The notes below the pieces were generated by a model, which saw only the letters and a list, made by a program, of their open reading frames with translations, had not been told where the DNA came from and made no database searches. Of a stretch of 6,470 nucleotides of DNA, positions 1-6,082 are shown piece by piece. The stretch is from Promethearchaeota archaeon (GTDB lineage Archaea > Asgardarchaeota > Lokiarchaeia > Sigyniarchaeales > SOKP01), in contig JAGXNU010000114.1 of NCBI GenBank assembly GCA_019894815.1, forward strand, positions 1 through 6,470, in the 5' to 3' direction. The position numbers were made by a program, and so were the translations under genes. Within the stretch, counting starts at the first letter, position 1. The number at the start of each line of letters is the position of its first letter.

Positions 1-80
1 CATTTTAGTGTGTCTCTTGTAGCATCATCAGGTAATTGTATTAATGGTGTTATTATTCCATTTTCAGAAATTTGAGGCAT
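1..80 (-). CDS. N-terminal fragment of an unidentified protein (runs off left edge)
   Basis: An open frame on the minus strand begins MPQISENGIITPLIQLPDDA and is still open at base 1, giving 26 visible codons. I do not recognise the protein. An ATG at 80-78 is taken as the start; an in-frame GTG at 98-96 is the alternative, and an in-frame TAA lies three codons upstream of that GTG. GTGAGTGAT, about 10 nt before the ATG, could be a weak Shine-Dalgarno sequence. The main support for a real gene is upstream: a TATA-like box at 141-150 preceded by an element (164-192) that also precedes the winged-helix/TPR gene at 1003. The GTPase gene upstream ends at 231 with its own T-tract, so this gene is probably transcribed separately. 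Existence is moderately supported; function is unknown. Confidence 0.45.
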   Translation of the reverse strand, partial: MPQISENGIITPLIQLPDDATRDTLK

Positions 81-140
81 CAATTTTTTATCACTCACGC
101 TTTTGATTTATTATTGTTCAATGAATACTATCAATTGAGT

Positions 141-192
141 CCATATATAGAATGATAAAAAAAACTGTGAATAGACTATTAGAACATGAATG
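141..192 (-). promoter_or_regulatory. Promoter with duplicated upstream element, for the left-edge gene
   Basis: Read on the minus strand, 192 to 164 carries a 29-bp element ending in AATAGTCTATTCACAGT, then a T-run, then the TATA-like box CTATATATGG (150-141). A start site about 25 nt further on (near 120) would give a 40-nt leader to the ATG at 80. The element matches 926-954 on the plus strand at 26 of 29 positions, and there too it stands just upstream of a TATA-like box. The element is seen directly; the promoter role is inferred from position. Confidence 0.5.
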
Positions 193-208
193 AATCAAAT
201 CTTATGAC

Positions 209-215
209 AAAAAAA
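209..215 (-). terminator. T-tract terminator of the first GTPase gene
   Basis: Seven consecutive T residues on the minus strand begin 15 nt after the GTPase stop codon. Archaeal termination commonly uses T-tracts without a hairpin, and no convincing hairpin precedes this one. A second T-run (157-163) follows further downstream but lies inside the promoter region of the next gene. Confidence 0.45.
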
Positions 216-230
216 GAGCGAATCTAGTAG

Positions 231-788
231 TTAAATTTCGAAAATTTTTGGGTTGAAATGTTCATATATTCGATCTATAATTGCATTGAATGCTTCTATT
301 ACCCCCTTCCCCGTTTTTGCTGAGGTTAAATAAAATCCAAGAAAATTGTTATCATTCACCAATTTTTGAAGCTCAATCATATCTAAATTTGCTTCATTTA
401 CTAAGTCGAGTTTATTTGCAAAAACTAATAAAGGTATTTGCCCGCAGAAATTTAAAACATTCTCATGCCAATTCTTAATGTGAGCAAAACTATTCTTACC
501 TAGCTCATTTTCTTCAAGGGAGTATACAATTATTGCTGCTTTAGCATTTTGATAAAATGAAGGAAGGAGGAACTGAAAATCTTCTTGACCAGCGATATCC
601 CAAAAGAGTAACTTTATTCTATCTCCATTTCTTTCAGATTCATACTTTGAAAATTGAGCACCAATGGTTTTGATATATTCTTTCTCGAAGGACCCTTCCG
701 TGAATTTTTTTATCAAGGAGGTTTTCCCAACACCTCCATCACCAACAACAATAATCTTATATATATATTTATTTGATAGTTCTACCAT
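231..788 (-). CDS. Rab/Ras-like small GTPase (copy 1)
   Basis: A 185-residue Ras-superfamily G domain that should cycle between GDP and GTP. All five motifs are visible: P-loop GDGGVGKTS (16-24, Lys22), switch I KTIGAQF with the Mg-binding Thr at 41, WDIAGQE (63-69) with catalytic Gln68 in the Ras Gln61 position, NKLD (125-128) for guanine specificity, and TSAKTG (155-160). The C-terminus ends NPKIFEI and has no cysteine prenylation motif, so stable membrane attachment by lipid is unlikely; this is common for Asgard GTPases. The start is set at the ATG at 788. A TTG at 800 is in frame and would add four residues. The nearest homologue here is the GTPase at 2946-3473, roughly half identical. 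The partner and pathway are unknown; association with the divergent winged-helix/TPR gene is inferred from adjacency. Confidence 0.95.
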   Translation of the reverse strand: MVELSNKYIYKIIVVGDGGVGKTSLIKKFTEGSFEKEYIKTIGAQFSKYESERNGDRIKLLFWDIAGQEDFQFLLPSFYQNAKAAIIVYSLEENELGKNSFAHIKNWHENVLNFCGQIPLLVFANKLDLVNEANLDMIELQKLVNDNNFLGFYLTSAKTGKGVIEAFNAIIDRIYEHFNPKIFEI

Positions 789-820
789 CGATTTGCTCAA
801 AATCCAAATATTGACATGAA

Positions 821-830
821 ATTATATGAA
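821..830 (-). promoter_or_regulatory. TATA-like box for GTPase copy 1
   Basis: TTCATATAAT on the minus strand is centred about 37 nt upstream of the ATG at 788. A start about 25 nt downstream would fall near 800, giving a leader of roughly ten nucleotides, or an almost leaderless message if the TTG at 800 were used. No clear Shine-Dalgarno sequence precedes the ATG, which fits this picture. Other AT-rich TATA-like runs exist between 845 and 865. Confidence 0.35.
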
Positions 831-925
831 ATTCTAATTTAAGATTAGATATATTACAATATAAAAATTTAGGTTATTTTCTTATTTAGATCAACTAAAT
901 TATTGATAAGATAATTTGTTTAGTC

Positions 926-954
926 CATTCATAGTCCAATAGTCTATTCACAGT
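926..954 (+). repeat. 29-bp upstream element, second copy (also at 164-192, minus)
   Basis: The last 17 bases, AATAGTCTATTCACAGT, are identical to the minus strand at 180-164; over the full 29 bp the two copies match at 26 positions. Both copies point toward the gene they precede and end 13-16 bp before a TATA-like box. Inside this copy a ten-base unit, YATTCAYAGT, occurs at 926-935 and 945-954, with a third occurrence at 985-994 between the TATA box and the ATG. This arrangement resembles operator sites for a transcription factor. Which factor binds cannot be told from sequence alone. Confidence 0.6.
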
Positions 955-970
955 ATTAAACTATAATTTT

Positions 971-980
971 TTTATATCTT
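971..980 (+). promoter_or_regulatory. TATA-like box; probably leaderless transcript for the wH/TPR gene
   Basis: TTTATATCTT is centred about 27 nt before the ATG at 1003, the usual distance from an archaeal TATA box to the transcription start. There is no Shine-Dalgarno sequence before the ATG. Both facts point to a leaderless mRNA starting at or next to the start codon. Confidence 0.5.
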
Positions 981-1002
981 TATACATTCATAGTTTACAG
1001 TA

Positions 1003-2922
1003 ATGGAAAATCCCATCAATTATCCTTCTGAAGAGATTTTAAAACCAATATTAGGCAAACCCAATTTTGAATTCGTACTTCTTTGGATGTTAAACAATAA
1101 TGTGACGTGTACGTGGGCGAACTTAAAGAGTATCATCAAACCGTCGACTTTATCAATTTATTTAAAAAGATTAATAGAGAATGACCGAGTAAGCAAAACA
1201 GAATTTAATCATTATAGTATTACTCAACTGGGGAAAGATAGATTTTATGAATTGTCACAATTTAATAAACAAAAGCGAAGATTAAGTTATCCCCCGAAAT
1301 TATTGCTTTATTCGGGAAGACATTATGATCATTGGGTTTTATGGATGGTTCATAACAACAACTATTGTGTATGGGCCGATTTCCAAAAGCCTCCTCTTTC
1401 AATTAATAACTCTTCATTATCGAAAACGATGATTGATTTACTTGAAAAAGGTTTTATCCGAAAGGAAGAAAAAAAATATCGGATTACTCAATTTGGAAAA
1501 TTTGAATATTCTAAAATGCTAAGATATTATGATTTAGATCGTCATTCGATTATCGAGGCGGAAAGCAATCGAATTAAGGAAGTAACGAAGAAAACCATAA
1601 CCTTCTTTGAGAAATTTAAAATTAAAAATGATGAAGTAAAATTTCGATTTCTCAATAATGTGCTAAGATTATCTTATGATCCAGTTAAATCGAGTTTAGA
1701 AAAGGAAGAGGATTTTCACAAGATTCTGTTATTTTTATCATTGAATCATCCTTCTCAATATCCTCATTTTATTTCTATAAATGAATTTGCAGCAAAATAT
1801 GACATCGAACAAGTAATACTCGATTTTCATGTTCATCAAATTGTTGAGAAAAACATTTATCCTATTAAGTTCTTTAAATTAGAGATTAATGCTGAAGAAA
1901 TTTATTATTTACAGGTTAACGAGAAACTGGAACGAATGCTTTATGCTGTAGTTGAAGAACACATTACTAAACTTACATTTTTAAATAAATTATATGAGGA
2001 AGATCCTAAGGAAAGGTATGCACTCTCCTTAGAGAATACTGTAAATGCAATAATAGAAGAAATTTGCATGAATCTTTTCAATGATGGGCTAAAAGATTCC
2101 TTGCGTCCCTTTTTAGTTAAATATATTGATTATTTAGCGTTTAAAGTCGAAAAGGAGAAAAAATTAATCGAGGCGTATGATAAGTTGGAAGGATTAATAT
2201 GGCATGAATTGAAGGCTTATAACATTGAATTACCTACTTTGAATAAATTAGAGGAAGCACTTAATCAAATCGATGAGAAAATTGCATCAGATCCTGGGAA
2301 CTTGGAGTTATATCATGCAAAGGAACGCATCCTAATTTACTTCAATAAATACAATGAGTTATTTGAATTATTGGAAGAAATGATTATACGATTCCCTAAG
2401 GGAGCAAAGGAAATCAGATTAAAAGAAGCATATGTTCTTAAAGAGCAAAGAAACCTTGAAGAAGGATTTAAGATAATAAATGACCTCATAGACAAATACC
2501 CCGGCGATAAAGATATCGTTATTTATAAAGTGTATTGGCTACAATATCTAAATGAAAAAGAAAAGGCACTCAACTTAATTCGAGGCCTCATAGATGATGA
2601 ACCTCAAAATGGAGTATATCATGATACTTATGGAGAGATATTAATGGCTTATCGTGATTATGGAAATGCTATAAGAGAATTTCAAAAAACAATTGAAATA
2701 AACAATGAAACCTGGTATTCTTTTCAGACGTATATCAAATTAGGGATTTGTTATAAAGAACTTGGAAAATTTGAATTAGCTAGGGAGTATTTAAATAGAG
2801 GTAAAGAATTTACAAATAAATCCACAACGGATTTTGAAACAAAACAAAAATGGCTCACGATCGTAGATCTTTTTCTATCAGAAATAGAAGAAATGAAAGA
2901 ATGGGATTCTAATTTGGATTAG
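1003..2922 (+). CDS. Winged-helix/TPR protein, 639 residues
   Basis: A modular, soluble, probably cytoplasmic protein. Two winged-helix domains lie in tandem at about 22-87 and 108-172. They are an internal duplication: VLLWMLNNNVTCTWANL aligns with WVLWMVHNNNYCVWADF, and YSITQLGKDR with YRITQFGKFE. A third, more diverged winged-helix-like segment may lie at about 235-315. A helical linker (about 315-410) leads into five or six TPR-like helical pairs at about 413-630, for example ALNLIRGLIDDEPQNGVYHD and IREFQKTIEINNE. TPRs usually bind protein partners; winged helices usually bind DNA or proteins. No signal peptide or membrane segment is seen. The gene diverges from one GTPase gene and converges on its paralogue, so a scaffold or effector role for those GTPases, or a transcription-linked role, is plausible but inferred. 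The start is supported by the TATA box spacing. Confidence 0.85.
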   Translation: MENPINYPSEEILKPILGKPNFEFVLLWMLNNNVTCTWANLKSIIKPSTLSIYLKRLIENDRVSKTEFNHYSITQLGKDRFYELSQFNKQKRRLSYPPKLLLYSGRHYDHWVLWMVHNNNYCVWADFQKPPLSINNSSLSKTMIDLLEKGFIRKEEKKYRITQFGKFEYSKMLRYYDLDRHSIIEAESNRIKEVTKKTITFFEKFKIKNDEVKFRFLNNVLRLSYDPVKSSLEKEEDFHKILLFLSLNHPSQYPHFISINEFAAKYDIEQVILDFHVHQIVEKNIYPIKFFKLEINAEEIYYLQVNEKLERMLYAVVEEHITKLTFLNKLYEEDPKERYALSLENTVNAIIEEICMNLFNDGLKDSLRPFLVKYIDYLAFKVEKEKKLIEAYDKLEGLIWHELKAYNIELPTLNKLEEALNQIDEKIASDPGNLELYHAKERILIYFNKYNELFELLEEMIIRFPKGAKEIRLKEAYVLKEQRNLEEGFKIINDLIDKYPGDKDIVIYKVYWLQYLNEKEKALNLIRGLIDDEPQNGVYHDTYGEILMAYRDYGNAIREFQKTIEINNETWYSFQTYIKLGICYKELGKFELAREYLNRGKEFTNKSTTDFETKQKWLTIVDLFLSEIEEMKEWDSNLD

Positions 2923-2945
2923 AAACTAATCTTGGGAAGTATACA

Positions 2946-3473
2946 CTAACTTTTGTAATAGACTCCTTCAATAATCGAATTAAAAGCGTTTTTTACACCT
3001 TGCCCTGTTTTTGCGGATGTGACATAATAACCTAAAAATTCTTTTTCCTTAATTATTTCTCTTATGTCAATAATATCCACGACATTCTCATAAGATAAAT
3101 CAACTTTGTTTGCAATGACTGCAATTGGAATAGGCCCACAGAATTTAAGTACATCAGTGTGCCAACGCTTAATACTTTTAAAACTTTCTTTTCCCATTTT
3201 ATCATCCACGAGACTATATACTATCACGGCAGCCTTACTGTCCTTAAAGAACATCTTTCGCATGAAATTAAATGCATCTTGACCCGCAATATCGTAAAAG
3301 ATAGATCTTACCTCATTATTTTCGACTTGTTTATCATAAAAGGAGAATTGAGCTCCAATTGTTTTTATATATTGCTTTTCAAATGATTTTTGGGTAAATC
3401 GTCTAATAAGGGAAGTCTTCCCTACGTATCCATCTCCAATAAATACTATTTTAAATTTATATTTATCAAACAT
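2946..3473 (-). CDS. Rab/Ras-like small GTPase (copy 2)
   Basis: A 175-residue Ras-superfamily GTPase with P-loop GDGYVGKTS (13-21, Lys19), switch I KTIGAQF (Thr38), YDIAGQD (60-66) with catalytic Gln65, NKVD (122-125) and TSAKTG (152-157). Tyr16 occupies the Ras Gly13 position, where copy 1 has Gly. The protein ends VYYKS, with no cysteine for lipidation. The ATG at 3473 is the only reasonable start, as an in-frame TAG lies four codons upstream. Compared with copy 1 (231-788), identity is roughly half overall. It is very high around switch I, where YIKTIGAQFS is the same in both, and lower in the stretch between switch I and DIAGQ and around residues 127-145. The two may therefore share regulators or effectors. 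Its stop codon lies 23 bp from that of the wH/TPR gene. Upstream on the same strand is a longin-like gene, a possible partner. Confidence 0.95.
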   Translation of the reverse strand: MFDKYKFKIVFIGDGYVGKTSLIRRFTQKSFEKQYIKTIGAQFSFYDKQVENNEVRSIFYDIAGQDAFNFMRKMFFKDSKAAVIVYSLVDDKMGKESFKSIKRWHTDVLKFCGPIPIAVIANKVDLSYENVVDIIDIREIIKEKEFLGYYVTSAKTGQGVKNAFNSIIEGVYYKS

Positions 3474-3619
3474 AACATGCTTCTACTGATTGATTTATTC
3501 CTATTCTTGAAATTTTAATACCGTATCTTTTTCTTTTCTAAAGGAAACATGGGTTTTTCACATTTAAAGATTAGTAAAAACAAAGAATTTACTCAAATGG
3601 ATATCTAATTTAACTAATG

Positions 3620-3645
3620 ATAATAAAATCAAACGATTTTATTAT
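3620..3645 (-). terminator. Hairpin downstream of the longin-like gene
   Basis: An 11-bp perfect inverted repeat (3620-3630 with 3635-3645, sequence ATAATAAAATC on the plus strand) encloses a four-base loop and begins 13 nt after the stop codon at 3659. It is AT-rich, and no T-tract follows it on the minus strand, so it is not a typical intrinsic terminator. It could instead be an mRNA 3'-end structure or a protein-binding palindrome. The rest of the 185-bp gap (3474-3658) holds only AT-rich sequence, with a TATA-like run near 3511-3521 that may serve the GTPase gene. Confidence 0.35.
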
Positions 3646-3658
3646 TAATTATATTAAT

Positions 3659-4063
3659 TTATTCACAAAATTCATGGGTAGAACATAACGCTTTAATAGT
3701 TGAGGTAAATGATTCAAATTTTGAGACAATATTAGGTTGATAGTCATTGCCAAACTCTTCGAGAAATTTTTCAGCAATGAGATGTCCTTGTTCTCGCCAA
3801 AGATCTATTGGATCTTCTTGATCAACTAAAATAATTACATTCACGTAAATTTTTGGTATTATGATGCAATTATGACCTTCAGAACCTTCAGTCGAGATTA
3901 AAATCAAAGTACCTATATCTAACTCTGTCGAAATGTTTTGTATTGCTGACATGAATCCACTAAATATATCGGCATGTTTTGAAGATATTTTAGTGTGATC
4001 TTGTCTGTATTCTAGCAATTTTATTCCAGAAGCGGGATGTTGTAATAATATAATATCAAGCAT
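3659..4063 (-). CDS. Longin-like (roadblock/longin-fold) protein
   Basis: A 134-residue protein whose predicted secondary structure fits a longin fold. Two strands span about 2-20 (LDIILLQHP, GIKLLEYR), then a helix at about 29-48 (HADIFSGFMSAIQNIST), three strands at about 51-80 (TLILIST, CIIIPK, VNVIILVD), and C-terminal helices at about 86-128. The SGFMSAI stretch followed by a VILVDQED strand end is typical of longin-like proteins in Asgard genomes as I remember them. Longin and roadblock domains commonly act as platforms that bind small GTPases or regulate their nucleotide state. A Shine-Dalgarno GAGG ends 4 nt before the ATG at 4063, and TATA-like runs lie near 4083-4092 and 4137-4147. 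The gene lies directly upstream of GTPase copy 2, 185 bp away. Fold assignment is by eye; the GTPase link is inference. Confidence 0.6.
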   Translation of the reverse strand: MLDIILLQHPASGIKLLEYRQDHTKISSKHADIFSGFMSAIQNISTELDIGTLILISTEGSEGHNCIIIPKIYVNVIILVDQEDPIDLWREQGHLIAEKFLEEFGNDYQPNIVSKFESFTSTIKALCSTHEFCE

Positions 4064-4179
4064 AATTCCTCATTTATTTATTCGATTATAGTCTAATAAT
4101 CTGTACGTTTTACAATAATTGAAACTTGAAATAGTTTTTTTTATAATTAATGAATCAAAAATGATATATGAAGAACCAC

Positions 4180-4824
4180 TTATTTAATTTTATGAAACAA
4201 CACAAATTGAGGACTACTTTTTGGATATTCTATACCTAGTTTCTTCCAAAAATCGATGAAAAACCATTCACTTTCAAGAGAATAGTCATCCGATGGACTA
4301 ATTTTTCTTGAAAGATTAATCTCTCTATTTTCACTGGTAAATTGGAATAGATATTGCTCAATTTCTAATTCATTTATTCCAAAAATTCTTGTTAAGGTGC
4401 TAGGATTTCCCTTAAATTTAATCGCTTTTTCAATTCCTTCGAATTCTTCAGGATTATTGCAAAATTTATCAATAATAGACCCGTTCTGAAATAATCGATG
4501 ATACCAGGTGCTAGAATCATAAACTTCAATTAATGAAACTATTGTGTCTAATTGATTTGATATTTGCTTACATGCATCAGTTTCTTGAAATGGACAATTA
4601 TCAAAAGATATGGTAGAAAAATTATTTTTTAGATTAAAAATTGCAGTTAATGCCAGAGGATCAATAACATCGAAATTACTTCGATTTTTGATTTCTTCCC
4701 TCCATTTTTCTGCACTTTTTATTTCTGTTTTAAAACCAATTTGATCTAAATAAATTTTAATAGATGCTGCTATTTCAAGCGGTTGCTTACCCTTTACTGC
4801 TGCTACAAAAAGGAATAATCCCAT
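4180..4824 (-). CDS. Uncharacterised 214-residue protein in the PadR operon
   Basis: I cannot name this family. It starts with a hydrophobic strand, GLFLFVAAVKGK (2-13), which is short and more like a core beta strand than a signal peptide. Two segments look conserved. One is VYDSSTWYHRLFQNGSIIDK and the following FCNNPEEF (about 101-128). The other is an acidic stretch followed by EWFFIDFWKKLGIEYP (186-201). From memory, similar combinations (W..xLxxNGxxxDxF..xPxxF, then DFxxKLGIxYP) occur in uncharacterised bacterial proteins, so horizontal acquisition is possible. It follows the PadR gene after 33 bp and is likely cotranscribed with it. The ATG at 4824 follows a run of A residues and lacks a well-placed Shine-Dalgarno sequence; the good one (GAAGGAT, 4854-4848) serves an out-of-frame ATG at 4841. 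A decayed copy of its 5' end lies at 6362-6416. Confidence 0.75.
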   Translation of the reverse strand: MGLFLFVAAVKGKQPLEIAASIKIYLDQIGFKTEIKSAEKWREEIKNRSNFDVIDPLALTAIFNLKNNFSTISFDNCPFQETDACKQISNQLDTIVSLIEVYDSSTWYHRLFQNGSIIDKFCNNPEEFEGIEKAIKFKGNPSTLTRIFGINELEIEQYLFQFTSENREINLSRKISPSDDYSLESEWFFIDFWKKLGIEYPKSSPQFVLFHKIK

Positions 4825-4857
4825 TTTTTTTTAATATTCATAAGATAATCCTTCAAA

Positions 4858-5544
4858 TTATGAAGGATCACCTACATTAAGATTTTCTTTGGTAAAAACT
4901 TTTCCATGCTTTAACTTTTGTAGGAATTCTTCCAACCATTCTTTTCTGGCGAGTAATTCTCGATATGGTCGCTCAAACAATGCAAGAAGGTTATTAATTA
5001 CTGGTATTATAGAATTAGTAAGAGTAATTTGACCAACATTAGAGCCGATTTTACTTTCTTTTAACCCTTCGACGTATACTTTTAAAAATTGAATCTGCTT
5101 TTCTAATTCTCTTGAATATAATTCTAGCGACTTAGCAGATATCTCACGCGACAATAATCCTAGGTTCCCAATTGCAAGATCGAGAGGGGAACTTTCCTTA
5201 ATTGGTGTGCTTAAGTAATGTATGATTTCGTTATGTAAAGCGATTGAACCAGATGCTGAGATTTGATATAATTTAATTCTTTTTCTACTCTTTTTATCTA
5301 TATCGTCGTTTGAGGTTAGATATCCATATTCTTCTAATCGACTAAGACAATTATATACGGTAGAATACTTTATATCTACCCAATCTGGAAAACTAGCTTG
5401 TTTCATCTCTTTAATAATTTGCTTCCCAGTAATTCCTTTTGTAAATCCTATATAATTTCTAGTACTAATTAATCCTAAAACCGCAATATCACTTATAGGC
5501 AAATCAATTGGTGGTGATTTTTGCACTTTTCTTTTCTTACTCAT
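4858..5544 (-). CDS. PadR-family transcriptional regulator
   Basis: A 228-residue protein with a PadR-type winged helix at about 17-107. Visible features are the first helix LGLIST (23-28), TGKQIIKEM (39-47), the recognition-helix region STVYNCLSRLEEYGYLTS (61-78), and a basic wing, KKSRKRIKLYQISASG (84-99), which ends in the family's typical Y-x-I-S-x-x-G. A basic N-terminal tail, SKKRKVQKS, precedes it. The C-terminal half (about 120-212) is helical with long amphipathic segments, as expected for the PadR dimerisation region, here longer than in the minimal PadR type. PadR proteins usually repress their own or neighbouring genes and are often released by small ligands. The gene is followed after 33 bp by the 214-residue gene, its likely cotranscribed partner, and lies 71 bp after a GyrI-like gene. 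Target and ligand cannot be read from sequence. Confidence 0.9.
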   Translation of the reverse strand: MSKKRKVQKSPPIDLPISDIAVLGLISTRNYIGFTKGITGKQIIKEMKQASFPDWVDIKYSTVYNCLSRLEEYGYLTSNDDIDKKSRKRIKLYQISASGSIALHNEIIHYLSTPIKESSPLDLAIGNLGLLSREISAKSLELYSRELEKQIQFLKVYVEGLKESKIGSNVGQITLTNSIIPVINNLLALFERPYRELLARKEWLEEFLQKLKHGKVFTKENLNVGDPS

Positions 5545-5615
5545 TATTTTTTAGTTTGAATATATTAAGAATAAACTTACTTTAATGGCTTAATAAAGAA
5601 TAAAAAGATAATAAT

Positions 5616-6077
5616 TCAATTAATAAGTAAATAAACCTCAGTTTTCCATTTATTTAAATCAGATTCAAGGCTTGGATTTGTAAGATATACTTCCCACCAA
5701 ATATTTTTGGGTTCGTAACCGTTACCCACTGCCCAGTTCTTCATTCTTTCATAAATGGATGCGATTTTTCTTAGATGTCCAATATATAAAACATATGCAA
5801 CCTTACCTCCGGGTAATTCGCTTGATTTTATATTTCCAATAGACTTAAATGGTTCGGAAACAGGGATTCCTACTTCCATTTCCCCTTTTCCTTTTTTCCA
5901 ATTAGTGAATATTGCTAGAGGAGCCCCTATCAAAGGCTTCCCGGTTGTTTCTAAAAAATTAATCAACTCCTTTACTAGCTCAGGAAATACTTTTGGGATT
6001 TTTCGAACTTTAACTAGTGTGCGAATTGATGCAATTGGTTGAGGTTTTATTTCTCTTAATTCGACTTTAATATCCAT
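5616..6077 (-). CDS. GyrI-like small-molecule-binding protein
   Basis: A stand-alone GyrI-like (AraC/BmrR effector-binding) domain of 153 residues, with no DNA-binding domain. Family marks are the N-terminal strand VELREIKPQPIASIR, the strand MEVGIPV (67-73), the loop ELPGGKVAYVLYIG (87-100), and WWEVYLTNP near the C-terminus. Glu129 within WEVY corresponds to the conserved ligand-contacting acidic residue of this fold. Such domains bind amphipathic or cationic small molecules; some family members hydrolyse them or inhibit DNA gyrase, but neither activity can be assigned here. The start is set at the ATG at 6077 because AGGTGA (6088-6083) sits 5 nt before it. An upstream in-frame GTG at 6086 overlaps that site and is unlikely to be used. 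It lies upstream of PadR on the same strand, so a shared ligand-sensing role is possible. Confidence 0.85.
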   Translation of the reverse strand: MDIKVELREIKPQPIASIRTLVKVRKIPKVFPELVKELINFLETTGKPLIGAPLAIFTNWKKGKGEMEVGIPVSEPFKSIGNIKSSELPGGKVAYVLYIGHLRKIASIYERMKNWAVGNGYEPKNIWWEVYLTNPSLESDLNKWKTEVYLLIN

Positions 6078-6082
6078 TCTTG

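Noticed and set aside
164..954. Inverted 29-bp elements flanking GTPase copy 1 as terminal repeats of a mobile cassette
   Set aside because: There is no transposase and no target-site duplication was seen at the outer ends. Both copies sit at the same place relative to a TATA box and a downstream gene, so a promoter element explains them better.
4180..4824. Signal peptide at the N-terminus (GLFLFVAAV)
   Set aside because: There is no positively charged n-region, the hydrophobic stretch is only nine residues, and it is followed directly by charged sequence, which fits a buried beta strand better.
5755..6042. Plus-strand open frame opposite the GyrI-like gene
   Set aside because: It lies entirely antisense to a well-supported family member and has an implausible composition; a shadow of the real gene. 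The same holds for plus-strand frames at 290-478 and 3159-3386 opposite the GTPases.
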